Source of the DNA: Holosporaceae bacterium UBA3830
GTDB taxonomy: Bacteria; Pseudomonadota; Alphaproteobacteria; UBA3830
Reading direction: 5' to 3'
Length of the DNA stretch: 16,409 bases
Assembly: GCA_002393025.1 (NCBI GenBank)
Contig: DGIE01000079.1
Span: 1-16,409, forward strand
Shown here: in pieces, positions 1-8,170 of the stretch
How positions within the stretch are numbered: the stretch's first letter is position 1
Layout of the letters: every line of letters begins with the position of its first letter
Position numbers and translations under genes: made by a program
Notes under the pieces: model-generated
Told to the model about the DNA's origin: nothing
The model's database searches: none
What the model saw: the letters and a program-made list of their open reading frames with translations, nothing else

Positions 1-1068
1 ATCGCAAGCATTATGTTGATACCTTCTGCTATTCACAGTTATAAAGGAAGGTTTGCCATCGGGTTCTACATTAATCTTACACTGAGCTAATGACGAAACA
101 CCTTTCAATTTGTAGAATTCTTTTTTTGTTCCTTTATGAGGATTAACCTGTTCTATTGTTAACAGGTTTTGTGGCTTTTGTATGCTAATTTTATAGCAAT
201 TTTTTTCCTTATCTACAGAAAAATACCGAGAGAAATTTATATTTTCGATTTGATCAACTTGTATACGAGTTTCAACACCTACATCTACTTCATCTATATC
301 GTCAAAATTTGTTCCTTTTTTCTTTGAGTCAACGTACACATTCACCACATCATCTTCATTCTTAATTATAAGAAAAGGGTTCAAATCTTTATCAAATAAA
401 GACTGAATTGGTTCGGAAAGCTCTCTTATCTCCTTACAGGAAAAATCATTTATATTTATTTTATACAGAAAATATATTTCACCATCGTAGCACTCAGCCA
501 AACATGACTTTTCATTTTTGAATATACGAACAGACTTCAGATTTTCAGGCAGTCTCAATTGTTCTTTTCCTAATGGAAACTTCTGAACATTAACTTTTAG
601 GTTATTTTCTTCATCCAAATAAGTATATAATAGACTTCTATTGATAAAAGAAAAATTTTTGATCGGATAATCTTCCTTAATTGTCTGCGACATTAAAGTT
701 TGATCTTGCAACGGAATCACTTTTATATAGCGATTTTTCCCTTCTTCTATCAAATATGCAACCCTTTGTCCATCCGGACTTATATCAATTGTTTTGATTC
801 GTTTTTTGGGAAAAACATCGTTTTTCTTTAACATAGGGACCTGATGCAAAGAATTTGGTTTTGTCTTCTGTTTTTCGAGAAAAACGTTAAAAAGATTATT
901 ATCCTGTTCTTCCTGGTTCTTTCCCTTATTTATGTTATCGGCAAAGCGATTTCCCGAGTGATCCTGCATAAGAGCTTTTACCGCAATGGCTTTCGACAAT
1001 ATGTCATCAAATGCATCACCATAACAATTAAAAATCATACAGACAAAAAACAATATGCAGCTTTTCAT
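1..1068 (-). CDS. Secreted beta-propeller protein, probable S9-family peptidase (N-terminal 356 residues, cut by window edge)
   Basis: The frame is open from an ATG at 1068 to the window edge with no stop, so only the N-terminal 356 residues are visible. GGTGAG lies 6 bases before the start. Residues 1-18 read as a signal peptide (MKSCILFFVCMIFNCYGDA), so the product is probably exported. Around residues 93-110 is an IDISPDGQRVAYL stretch followed by a YIKVIPL strand, the repeat style of S9 (prolyl oligopeptidase/acylaminoacyl peptidase) beta-propellers. The last visible residues (EPDGKPSFITVNSRRY) resemble the DP-TGKP-AV-RR strand these enzymes have before the hydrolase domain. The catalytic alpha/beta-hydrolase part would lie outside the window, so peptidase activity is inferred. 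Residues 40-75 are a hydrophilic insert. A TolB-like propeller without a hydrolase domain is the alternative. Confidence 0.6.
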   Translation of the reverse strand, partial: MKSCILFFVCMIFNCYGDAFDDILSKAIAVKALMQDHSGNRFADNINKGKNQEEQDNNLFNVFLEKQKTKPNSLHQVPMLKKNDVFPKKRIKTIDISPDGQRVAYLIEEGKNRYIKVIPLQDQTLMSQTIKEDYPIKNFSFINRSLLYTYLDEENNLKVNVQKFPLGKEQLRLPENLKSVRIFKNEKSCLAECYDGEIYFLYKININDFSCKEIRELSEPIQSLFDKDLNPFLIIKNEDDVVNVYVDSKKKGTNFDDIDEVDVGVETRIQVDQIENINFSRYFSVDKEKNCYKISIQKPQNLLTIEQVNPHKGTKKEFYKLKGVSSLAQCKINVEPDGKPSFITVNSRRYQHNACD

Positions 1069-1098
1069 ATAACTCACCAAATATAAACCTCACGACAT

Positions 1099-1130
1099 AT
1101 TTTACCTTATCAAAATTAACAAAACGTTAA
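1099..1130 (-). promoter_or_regulatory. CtrA-box-like palindrome plus -10 for the S9-type gene
   Basis: TTAACAAAACGTTAA at 1116-1130 fits TTAA-N7-TTAA, the CtrA recognition pattern, and is also a TTAAC-N5-GTTAA palindrome. On the minus strand it is followed 11 bases later by TAAAAT (1104-1099), a good -10. The box would then overlap the -35 region, about 50-60 bases upstream of the start at 1068. CtrA binding is inferred from the pattern. Confidence 0.5.
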
Positions 1131-1162
1131 TTCATTCTACAAACTGTGGAAAATAAATCCTA

Positions 1163-1498
1163 TTATTTGTCGAAGACCCCCCTGGCCTCTGAAAATGTCG
1201 GATATATTTTTAAAATCTTGTCAAACCCGCTCATTTTGAAAACATCATGAATTTTTTCTGACATTTCAGTAAGAACAAGCTGGCCTTTCATTGAAGAAAT
1301 TTTCTTTCCCGCAACCAGAATGACTCTCAATCCAGCACTCGAAATATAACTTATATTCGAAAATGAAATAATGACCTGTTGACTGTCCTGAATTACTTTC
1401 ATAATTCCTTCTTCAAAATTTTTGGCTGTAGAAGTATCAATCCTTCCAACTGGATATACAATTGTGATATCAGAATCTTTTTTTACTGTAATTTCCAT
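1163..1498 (-). CDS. STAS-domain anti-sigma factor antagonist (SpoIIAA/RsbV type)
   Basis: This 111-residue protein is a single STAS domain, the usual length for the family. The hallmark is ISYISSAGLRV at about residues 49-59, where Ser54 aligns with the serine phosphorylated in RsbV/SpoIIAA; the neighbouring Ser53 is a second possibility. Unphosphorylated, such proteins bind the kinase/anti-sigma partner and release its target. It is the last gene of a three-gene minus-strand operon: its ATG starts one base after the stop of the RsbW-like gene (1500-1502), so translation is probably coupled. The order phosphatase, kinase, antagonist gives a complete partner switch. The final target (sigma factor or other effector) is not in the window. 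Confidence 0.88.
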   Translation of the reverse strand: MEITVKKDSDITIVYPVGRIDTSTAKNFEEGIMKVIQDSQQVIISFSNISYISSAGLRVILVAGKKISSMKGQLVLTEMSEKIHDVFKMSGFDKILKIYPTFSEARGVFDK

Positions 1499-1499
1499 T

Positions 1500-1913
1500 T
1501 CATCCCTCTTCCTTTAAACTTACAAATATATCTAATTGATTTTTTCCATCTATTCTTGCATATGTAACCAGCTGAGATAACTGTTTTACAAAAAAAATGC
1601 CTAAACCACCAACTTTTCGACTTTCTAGAGAAGCATCCGTATTAGGCTCGGTTTTTTTCAGAGGATCAAACGGAATGCCTGCATCCAATAGTTGAATATG
1701 AACTAACTCATTTTCCTTTTCTATCATAATAGTAAAAGTATGCTCCTGCCCATCATCAAAAGCATAACTTATTATATTTGTAGCCAATTCATCTATAATT
1801 ATAAGTATGTCGAAACACTTTTTTTCGCTTATATCATTAGCGCAGCAAAATTCCTTAATGCAAGTAAATACTCTGTCTATCTCTCGGATATCATTTTTTA
1901 CATCAAGTAACAT
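1500..1913 (-). CDS. RsbW/SpoIIAB-like serine kinase, probable anti-sigma factor
   Basis: This 137-residue protein is a stand-alone HATPase_c domain of the GHKL kinase class. An N-box IDELATNIISYAF lies near residues 40-52, a G1 motif DAGIPFDP near 77-84 and a G2 motif VGGLGIFFVKQL near 101-112, so ATP binding looks intact. Family members phosphorylate the STAS antagonist on serine and sequester a partner, often a sigma factor. The ATG at 1913 lies inside the upstream phosphatase gene, an 11-base overlap, which implies coupled expression. The fully preserved motifs argue for an active kinase. The target cannot be read from the sequence. Confidence 0.87.
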   Translation of the reverse strand: MLLDVKNDIREIDRVFTCIKEFCCANDISEKKCFDILIIIDELATNIISYAFDDGQEHTFTIMIEKENELVHIQLLDAGIPFDPLKKTEPNTDASLESRKVGGLGIFFVKQLSQLVTYARIDGKNQLDIFVSLKEEG

Positions 1914-3078
1914 TTTGCACTATCCTCGGTTTATATTTTAAACACAAAGTCGTGATATCATCCGACTGTGGAGCACCGTTGACAAACCTTTTTATTGCAA
2001 CAACCAACTCGTTTACCAACAATTTCGGAGCAGTGATAGGATGTTGTTTTAACACACCTATAAGTCTTGAAAAATCAAATTCTTCACCGCTAGTATTTGC
2101 TGCTTCTGTTACTCCATCTGTGTACATCATTATTATCTCGCCAGGGGAAAGAACATACTTGTTGTCCTTAAATTCCATATCTTCCATAATACCGAGAGCC
2201 ATTCCCGAATCACATTCCAGAAACGATGGTTCCTTACTCGGATGGACCACTGCGATCGGAAGATGCCCTGCATTGGTGTAGGTCAGCTCATGGGTTTCTG
2301 TATCAAAAATACCATACATAGCCGTAACAAACATTGTGGTCACATTCTCTCCGCAAAGAGTTTCATTCACTTTTCGGAAACATTCTGCAGGCGAATGATA
2401 AATTTTTGCAAAGGACTTTATCAAGGTCTTAGCTACAATTGCAAACATCGCAGCTGTGACGTTCTTTCCCGAAACATCCGCCATAACTATTCCTACTTTT
2501 GTTTCACTTAACCAAAAAAAATCGTAAAAATCGCCTCCTACTTCAGCAGCTGGAATAGAATCTGCCCAAATATCGACATTTCCTTGCCGCAAGCTATTTC
2601 CCGGCAAAATGCTCTTTTGTAGCTGAGCCGAAAGACTTAATTCGTCGGAAATTGCGCTAAGCTTTTTCGCAGTAACTGCTGCTCTCTTCAAAGCTAATAC
2701 AGTGTTTACGGTATTTTCGATGGTAAAAGTTAAATCTTGAAAATCAATTGGTTTAATAACAAAGTCATGAGCGCCACTTCGCATAACAGCACGCAGTGTG
2801 TTCATATCTCCATAAGCTGATGTCACAATAATTTTCATTAGCGGATAAGCATCCTCAAGACGACTAATAAAATTTATTCCGTCGAATCCCGCAATATTAA
2901 TATCCGTAATAAATATATCGAAATTCTCTCCCTTCAACATGCTCGACGCTTCGTCAGATGACATGGAAAAAGAAAAAGAGTAAATGCCTTTCTCTATCTG
3001 ATGACGGAATTCTTGTTGAAAAAGATCATTCGTATCTTTTTCATCATCCAAGATAAGTATTTTTATAGAATCCGCCAC
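1903..3078 (-). CDS. Response regulator with SpoIIE/RsbU-type PP2C phosphatase output
   Basis: Residues 1-125 form a receiver domain with acidic pocket Asp11-Asp12, phosphoacceptor Asp59 in FITDIN, a switch residue in VTSAYG and a lysine in FVIKPI. After a short helical linker, residues from about 150 to 385 form a PP2C/SpoIIE phosphatase: QLQKSILPG, GGDFYDFF, ADVSGKN, YTNAGHLP, MYTDGVTEA and SDDIT. The metal-binding aspartates are all present, so it should be active. Its expected role is to dephosphorylate the STAS protein encoded downstream when its receiver is phosphorylated. The start is GTG (3078), supported by AGGAG 9 bases upstream; no good ATG is available. It is divergent from dnaQ across 56 bases. 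The kinase that phosphorylates Asp59 is not encoded nearby. Confidence 0.9.
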   Translation of the reverse strand: MADSIKILILDDEKDTNDLFQQEFRHQIEKGIYSFSFSMSSDEASSMLKGENFDIFITDINIAGFDGINFISRLEDAYPLMKIIVTSAYGDMNTLRAVMRSGAHDFVIKPIDFQDLTFTIENTVNTVLALKRAAVTAKKLSAISDELSLSAQLQKSILPGNSLRQGNVDIWADSIPAAEVGGDFYDFFWLSETKVGIVMADVSGKNVTAAMFAIVAKTLIKSFAKIYHSPAECFRKVNETLCGENVTTMFVTAMYGIFDTETHELTYTNAGHLPIAVVHPSKEPSFLECDSGMALGIMEDMEFKDNKYVLSPGEIIMMYTDGVTEAANTSGEEFDFSRLIGVLKQHPITAPKLLVNELVVAIKRFVNGAPQSDDITTLCLKYKPRIVQNVT

Positions 3079-3134
3079 TTAAATATTCTCCTAAAAGTGC
3101 TACAATTATGTTCGCATAAAAAAGTTTACAAATT

Positions 3135-3872
3135 ATGACTATTTCAAAAAATATTCGAGAAATTGTGCTCGATACTGAAACAACGGGATTAAATCCCGAA
3201 GATGGCGACCGTATCGTAGATATCGGTTGCGTTGAATTGATTAACCACATACAAACAGGAAAGGTGTATCAAACTTATGTCAATCCAAAAAAACTGATGA
3301 ATGAAGAGGCTTTGCGAATTACCGGAATTACTAATGATTTTTTATTGGACAAACCTCTTTTTGAAGATATCGCTGATGAATTTTTGGACTTCGTGAAAGA
3401 TAGCACTTTGGTCATACATAACGCAAAGTTCGATATCGATTTTCTAAACACCGAGCTTAGCAGGATTGGAAAACCTCTTTTCAAATTGGAAGATGCCGTG
3501 GACACTCTCACGCTCGCGAAAATAAAATTCCCGGGATCTGCTGTTAATTTGGATGCCCTATGCCGAAAGTTTGAGATAGATACTTCCATCCGTGTTACAC
3601 ATGGAGCATTAGTTGACTGTTACCTTTTAGCGGAAGTCTACTTAAATCTATTAGGAGGTCGACAGAGTAATTTGCTGTTCGAAAACGGAAATCCGCAAAG
3701 TAATTCAATAAAAAAGACTTCATCCCGCCATAAATTTCGCGAAGCTCGTAAGTTTTTTCCTACCGATAAAGAAATCGAAGCTCACGAGGCATTTCTGCAA
3801 ACACTGAATAATCCTAAGTGGCATTCTTTCATGGAGAATCAAAAAAAACAATCGATCAATCAAATCAAGTAA
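3135..3872 (+). CDS. dnaQ: DNA polymerase III epsilon subunit, 3'-5' proofreading exonuclease
   Basis: A DEDDh exonuclease of 245 residues, typical for bacterial epsilon. Exo I is LDTETTGL with Asp13 and Glu15; Exo II is VIHNAKFDIDFL with Asp100; Exo III is HGALVD with His156 and Asp161. All catalytic residues are present. The enzyme removes misincorporated bases within the Pol III core (alpha-epsilon-theta). The C-terminal tail beyond residue 175 is basic and ends in an AHEAFLQ-PKW stretch typical of alphaproteobacterial DnaQ. The start at 3135 lacks a clear Shine-Dalgarno sequence. A TACAAT at 3101-3106 could be its -10. It is divergent from the partner-switch operon and separated by 83 bases from the next gene. 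Confidence 0.95.
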   Translation: MTISKNIREIVLDTETTGLNPEDGDRIVDIGCVELINHIQTGKVYQTYVNPKKLMNEEALRITGITNDFLLDKPLFEDIADEFLDFVKDSTLVIHNAKFDIDFLNTELSRIGKPLFKLEDAVDTLTLAKIKFPGSAVNLDALCRKFEIDTSIRVTHGALVDCYLLAEVYLNLLGGRQSNLLFENGNPQSNSIKKTSSRHKFREARKFFPTDKEIEAHEAFLQTLNNPKWHSFMENQKKQSINQIK

Positions 3873-3890
3873 TATTGTTGCTATATTTGT

Positions 3891-3920
3891 TTGACTTTAG
3901 AAAATAGCTCGGTTTATATT
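3891..3920 (+). promoter_or_regulatory. Sigma-70-type promoter of the FYDLN-dusB-ntrYX gene run
   Basis: TTGACT (3891-3896) and TATATT (3915-3920) are separated by 18 bases, between dnaQ and the FYDLN-acid gene. A start of transcription near 3927 would leave a leader of about 30 bases containing AGAGGA before the ATG at 3956. No other comparably good promoter was noticed before ntrX ends, so it may serve the whole gene run. Confidence 0.55.
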
Positions 3921-3955
3921 AGCAGGGTTAAAATTTATTAAAGAGGAATTTAGTC

Positions 3956-4207
3956 ATGAATAAAGAGAACTGGGGCATCAAGAGAGTTTGTTTGTGCTGC
4001 GCGACTCGCTTCTATGATTTAAATAAGTCTCCTATTTTGTGTCCAAATTGCGGGGAGGAGTTTGACCCCGAATATTTAATGAAGAAAAAATCCAAGTTGG
4101 ATCAGGATAAGGAAGTTGATAGCGTGATTGATGATGTCGAATTATTGGACGCTGATGAAGATATAGAATCTGAAGAAAATGTTAGTCTGAATGAAGCTGA
4201 AGATTAG
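3956..4207 (+). CDS. FYDLN-acid domain protein with zinc-ribbon cysteines
   Basis: This 83-residue protein belongs to the FYDLN_acid family (TIGR02300), small alphaproteobacterial proteins of unknown function. The signature RFYDLN is at residues 18-23. It is bracketed by cysteine pairs C12/C15 and C29/C32 (PILCPNCGEEF), the layout of a zinc ribbon. The C-terminal half is strongly acidic, as the family name implies. AGAGGA lies 8 bases before the ATG. The gene overlaps the next by 17 bases, so the two are probably translationally coupled. No biochemical role can be claimed; a nucleic-acid or protein-binding function is plausible from the zinc ribbon alone. Confidence 0.85.
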   Translation: MNKENWGIKRVCLCCATRFYDLNKSPILCPNCGEEFDPEYLMKKKSKLDQDKEVDSVIDDVELLDADEDIESEENVSLNEAED

Positions 4208-4613
4208 TTTTCTCCTTATTATTTTTGCAAGTTTTGTTTCCGCAAAAGATCCCCAAGTTAAAAGAGTCCGACACATGAAAGATGTGTTGGTGAGTATTGT
4301 TTCTGATTCAGATTCATCAATTTGGGAGTCTTTTCCTGTAAAGTCGGATAGTGTAAATATTCAGATTTTAGATAAGATTAGCGGAAAAGTGTTTCGATCT
4401 AAACTAAATGTAGGACAATCTTCTCGATTTGGCACCATCACCATGCATTTAAAAAAAGCCTTTGTAAACAGTCCTGATGATGTAGATGAAGTTTATGCCT
4501 ATGTTGAAATTTCCGAAGATGGAAAAATTATCTTTAGTAATTGGCTTTTTGCTTCTTCACCTTCGGTTAATCTATTTACTCACCCTGTTTACGATGTACG
4601 TATTGAATTTTAA
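4191..4613 (+). CDS. DUF2155 family exported protein
   Basis: The 140-residue product starts with a clear signal peptide (about residues 1-18, ending VSA before KDP), so it is periplasmic or outer-membrane associated. The body carries the DUF2155 signature: a GTITMHLKKAF strand, an acidic YVEISEDGKIIFSNW segment, and the near-invariant WLFASSPSVNLFTHPVYDV close to the C terminus. DUF2155 proteins are alphaproteobacterial and of unknown function. The ATG lies inside the FYDLN gene, 17 bases before its stop, and has no strong Shine-Dalgarno sequence, which suggests coupling. Overlap on one side and close dusB on the other place it in the same transcript. Confidence 0.82.
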   Translation: MKLKISFLLIIFASFVSAKDPQVKRVRHMKDVLVSIVSDSDSSIWESFPVKSDSVNIQILDKISGKVFRSKLNVGQSSRFGTITMHLKKAFVNSPDDVDEVYAYVEISEDGKIIFSNWLFASSPSVNLFTHPVYDVRIEF

Positions 4614-4639
4614 AATTACTCGTTCGTTTGGAAAAGTAT

Positions 4640-5602
4640 ATGAAATTAAAGTCACTATTTGATGGGGGAGTACCCGTATTCTTAGCGCCTATGGCAGGGG
4701 TGACAGATGCGCCTTTCCGCAAAACAGTCAACAAATTTGGAGCCACTGCAACAGTTTCGGAAATGGTTTCCTGTGAAGCCCTTATCAGAAATAGTGAAAA
4801 AACCTTTCGCAGACTTACGGGAGAAAGCAATATCAAAATTGTGCAGATAATGGGATCTGATCCTAAGTGTATGGCAGAGTCTGCGAAAATAAATGAAGAT
4901 AATGGGGCGGATATCATCGATATCAACATGGGGTGTCCCGTAAAAAAAATCGTAAATAACAATTCAGGTTCCGCCTTACTTAAGAATGAAAAATTAGCGG
5001 TAACCATTGCAGAGACGGTTGTAAAGTCTGTAAAAATTCCTGTCACCTTGAAGATGAGACTGGGTTGGGATAATGAGTCGAAAAATTTCCGAAGTCTTGC
5101 TGAACAATTCGAGAAAGTAGGGATCAGAATGCTGTCCATTCATTGTCGAACACGTTCACAGATGTATGGAGGAACAGCTGACTGGAGTGAAATTTCAGAT
5201 CTGACTGAGATAATAAAAATACCTTATCTCGTCAACGGAGACATAAAGAATTTTAATGATGTACGAGTGGCGTTGAAACGATCTAAAGCAAATGGAGTCA
5301 TGATCGGAAGAGCAACGTTGGGAAAACCTTGGTTGCTAAATCAAATTTTGCAAAAAATTAATCAAGGGAACGATGTCCCCTCTCCATCTTTGGAGCAGCA
5401 ATACGAAATCCTGATGCAGCATTTTCATGACACACTGGATTTTTACGGGATGGAACATGGTCTGAGAATTTTTCGTAAACATTTTTGCTGGTACAGCAGC
5501 GGTATGAGCGGAGCATCAAATTTTCGTGATCAAATAAATCGTTCGGATAATATAAAATCGATAGAGAAGCTAGTGAAAGATTTTTACAAAAATCATCATT
5601 GA
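4640..5602 (+). CDS. dusB: tRNA-dihydrouridine synthase B (NifR3 family)
   Basis: An FMN enzyme that reduces uridine to dihydrouridine in the tRNA D-loop using NADPH. Residues 1-240 form the TIM barrel: VFLAPMAGVTDAPFR near the start, INMGCPVKKIV with catalytic Cys99, KMRLGWD, HCRTRSQMY, LVNGDI and GVMIGRATLGKPWL. A helical tRNA-binding domain follows. The length (320 residues) is normal. I chose the ATG at 4640 because GGAAAA lies 4 bases upstream and the barrel begins at once; a TTG at 4628 in the same frame would add four residues but has no ribosome-binding site. In alphaproteobacteria nifR3/dusB normally precedes ntrBC-ntrYX; here ntrB is gone and only a DNA-binding remnant of ntrC follows. 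Confidence 0.93.
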   Translation: MKLKSLFDGGVPVFLAPMAGVTDAPFRKTVNKFGATATVSEMVSCEALIRNSEKTFRRLTGESNIKIVQIMGSDPKCMAESAKINEDNGADIIDINMGCPVKKIVNNNSGSALLKNEKLAVTIAETVVKSVKIPVTLKMRLGWDNESKNFRSLAEQFEKVGIRMLSIHCRTRSQMYGGTADWSEISDLTEIIKIPYLVNGDIKNFNDVRVALKRSKANGVMIGRATLGKPWLLNQILQKINQGNDVPSPSLEQQYEILMQHFHDTLDFYGMEHGLRIFRKHFCWYSSGMSGASNFRDQINRSDNIKSIEKLVKDFYKNHH

Positions 5603-5658
5603 AATGACTTTCATAAAATCGAATTTAACGCTAGTATAGAGCCCACGAGGACGAAAAA

Positions 5659-5931
5659 ATGCAAAGTTTGAAAAAAGTGGGTGTGCTTGGCTTCAAGAGC
5701 TTATCTGAGGCTATGGAGACTCGACTCGAGAGGTATTTCGAAATGCACGATGAAGTTGATGTGCCAACAGGTCTTTATGATATCATCATAAAAGAAATTG
5801 AAAAAAGCCTCATAAATGTAACTATGCGTCATGCAGGGGGGAATAAGGTAAAGGCCGCACGTATACTCGGCATAAACAGAAATACTTTACACAAGAAGCT
5901 ACTTACTTTAGACTTGGAGAATGAATATTAG
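5659..5931 (+). CDS. Fis-like protein equal to the C-terminal DNA-binding domain of NtrC
   Basis: A 90-residue protein with no receiver or AAA+ domain. Residues 17-85 align with the end of alphaproteobacterial NtrC and with E. coli Fis: an ERYFEMHDE helix, GLYDIIIKEIEKSLI, then the helix-turn-helix NKVKAARILGINRNTLHKKL. It has its own GAGGA 6 bases upstream of the ATG and starts cleanly, so it is a real gene and not the tail of a broken ntrC. The 56-base gap from dusB contains no leftover ntrB or ntrC coding sequence that I can see. It overlaps ntrY by 11 bases. Expected role: dimeric DNA binding, architectural or regulatory, without sigma-54 activation. Its order after dusB matches the dusB-fis arrangement of gammaproteobacteria. 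Confidence 0.88.
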   Translation: MQSLKKVGVLGFKSLSEAMETRLERYFEMHDEVDVPTGLYDIIIKEIEKSLINVTMRHAGGNKVKAARILGINRNTLHKKLLTLDLENEY

Positions 5932-8170
5932 TTTTACTTTACGAAAGTTTTTATTTTTTCTGAGAAAATCATACAAGAGAGAGGGGATGGCCTATCTCTT
6001 CTTTTTTTTATCAATAGTGTCGTGCGTATGTACATATTGTCTCTTCTACAATATTGAGTTATTCAACGAAAATCCTCGTAAAGTTGTCTCGATTTTATAT
6101 TTCGACTTGGCTTTTATCATAATATTCTTATTTTTAGCGTGGAATAAGATCACTTTCATTTGGAGCAACCGTCATAAGAGGAGTTCTCGTTTTACACTAA
6201 AGTTAATCTCCGTCTTCTCATTTATCTCCATCCTACCTTCCATTTTGATGTGTATTTTTACGTCAATATTTTTTCACAATGGTCTGGAATCGTGGTTCAA
6301 TAAAAGGAACCAAATCGTTCTCCATGACTCATTAAATGTTGCGAATTCTTATTTAGAGGAAACCCAAAAGTCAACACTGCTGGATTGTGTTTCAATATCA
6401 CGAGTAATCGAAAGTCATTTGAACAAACTGAATATATCAGAAAGTCTGGAAGAGAAAGATAGATTAGAAAAAAACTTGGGATTCATGTTAGATGACCTTT
6501 GCAGATTAAAAGATATGGAAGGTGCGATACTAATGACTGAAGAGAGCATTATAGCTCACAGTAAATACAGCGTCTCTCTGCATTTTCTAAATCTGAAATA
6601 TGAGGATCTGAAACAGCTTCAAGAAGTCGCTGACCTACCAAGAAACGGTAAACTTTTGAAAATTACCGGTATAGATAAAAAAAACCTCGTAAGTGCTGCC
6701 TGTTTTCGACTCATAAATAACTCAAACGAATATATATACTTAATTGCGGAAAAGAAAATTAGTCCAAAAATAATCGAACATGCAGATAATGCTCAAAAAG
6801 CTTTTGATGACTACTACAAATTATTGAATAACAGGAGTTCTCTAGAGAGAGCTTTTGTTATAATGTTTTTTGTCATCGGTTTGCTGATACTTGTAATTTC
6901 AATACTTTTATCTCTTATGTATTCTTGGAAATTTATAAAGTGTATCAGCAATTTAATAGATGTTTCCGAAACAGTGATGGATGGAGATTTTTCTGCTCGA
7001 GTGAACGAACCGCACTCGGACAAAGGAGAGATTTCAAATCTGACTAGAACTTTTAATCAAATGATTTCTAAAGTTCATCGTCAACAAAATGAACTCATTG
7101 CTATCAATGACGAACTTGATGAGAAAGTTAAATTTATTACAAACGTATTATCTGGCATTTCATCGGGAGTTATTGGGCTTGATAATTCATGTGTTTACAT
7201 TTGGAATAACAAAGCAGAAGAACTATTGGGTAAAAAATTTATTTTCGGAGAAAACATTTTAAATATTTTTCCAGAATTACAGGAAATGATCGAGGAAATT
7301 AGCGAACAAAATTCGTTTATTTCTAGGGAAATACAGTACCGACGGGATAATAAGACTTTTTTGTTCTCCATCAAAATCGTGAATATAGTAGCGGAAGATT
7401 ATAATCGCTACGTAATAACCTTTGACGATCTCACAAATATGATGGTTGCTCAACATAAAGCAGCGTGGTCAGAGGTTGCGAGACGAGTAGCTCATGAAAT
7501 AAAAAATCCACTTACCCCTATTCAGTTGTCTGCTCAACGACTACAACGTAAATATATTTCCCAAATTTCCAAAGATAAAGAAACTTTCTCGAAGTTGATC
7601 GAGATTATAGTGAAGCAGGTAGGTGATATCAAAAGATTGATCGATGAGTTTAGCTTTTTTGCCAGACTTCCAGAACCGAAGTTAAAAAAAACTAATCTGG
7701 AAGAAGTCTGTCAACAAGCCATTTTACTTATGAATGAAACTGCAAATGAGATAAAAATTCATTTCAGTAAAGAGAAAGATCAAGAAATATACCTAGTAAA
7801 CGGAGATGAACGATTACTTCATCAGTGTATTGTCAATATTATAAAAAATGCATTGAATGCTTTATCTACAATAAATCGCAAAGACAAAGGCGTTTGGATT
7901 CAATTGAGAATAACTGAAAATACCGTGCGACTGGACGTTGAAGACAATGGTCCCGGTCTCCCACAGGATCGGATGGATTCGCTGGCAACACCTTATTTCA
8001 CACTGCTTCCGAAAGGAACTGGATTAGGGCTGGCGATTGTGAAAAAAATCATTCAGGATCACAAGGGATCTCTAGTTTTTGGGCAAAGCTCTCATGATTC
8101 GGGGGCGAAAATAACGATAATTCTTCCGCTTTTAAAGGAATCCGACAAGGAGATTATAAATGAAAAGTAA
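5921..8170 (+). CDS. ntrY: Membrane sensor histidine kinase NtrY
   Basis: A 749-residue kinase. Hydrophobic segments lie at about 24-44, 53-77 and 90-118, then a probably periplasmic sensor region to about 308, and a fourth segment at 310-337. HAMP follows (about 336-390, containing VMDGDFSARVNEP), then a PAS domain (about 405-510), HisKA with His525 in VAHEIKNPLTPIQLSAQRL, and HATPase with the N-box near 639-648, G1 DNGPGLP at 675 and G2 GTGLGLAIV at 699. The extended H-box is diagnostic of NtrY. It phosphorylates NtrX, encoded immediately downstream with an 11-base overlap. Known NtrYX systems respond to nitrogen or redox and envelope conditions; which applies here cannot be read. All catalytic motifs are intact. 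Confidence 0.95.
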   Translation: MNISFTLRKFLFFLRKSYKREGMAYLFFFLSIVSCVCTYCLFYNIELFNENPRKVVSILYFDLAFIIIFLFLAWNKITFIWSNRHKRSSRFTLKLISVFSFISILPSILMCIFTSIFFHNGLESWFNKRNQIVLHDSLNVANSYLEETQKSTLLDCVSISRVIESHLNKLNISESLEEKDRLEKNLGFMLDDLCRLKDMEGAILMTEESIIAHSKYSVSLHFLNLKYEDLKQLQEVADLPRNGKLLKITGIDKKNLVSAACFRLINNSNEYIYLIAEKKISPKIIEHADNAQKAFDDYYKLLNNRSSLERAFVIMFFVIGLLILVISILLSLMYSWKFIKCISNLIDVSETVMDGDFSARVNEPHSDKGEISNLTRTFNQMISKVHRQQNELIAINDELDEKVKFITNVLSGISSGVIGLDNSCVYIWNNKAEELLGKKFIFGENILNIFPELQEMIEEISEQNSFISREIQYRRDNKTFLFSIKIVNIVAEDYNRYVITFDDLTNMMVAQHKAAWSEVARRVAHEIKNPLTPIQLSAQRLQRKYISQISKDKETFSKLIEIIVKQVGDIKRLIDEFSFFARLPEPKLKKTNLEEVCQQAILLMNETANEIKIHFSKEKDQEIYLVNGDERLLHQCIVNIIKNALNALSTINRKDKGVWIQLRITENTVRLDVEDNGPGLPQDRMDSLATPYFTLLPKGTGLGLAIVKKIIQDHKGSLVFGQSSHDSGAKITIILPLLKESDKEIINEK

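Noticed and set aside
844..1086. Plus-strand 80-codon frame
   Set aside because: It lies opposite the start of the S9-type gene, which has a signal peptide, a ribosome-binding site and a frame open to the window edge.
4576..5139. Minus-strand 187-codon frame
   Set aside because: It is antisense to dusB and the DUF2155 gene, both of which have clear family motifs; no ribosome-binding site or domain supports it.
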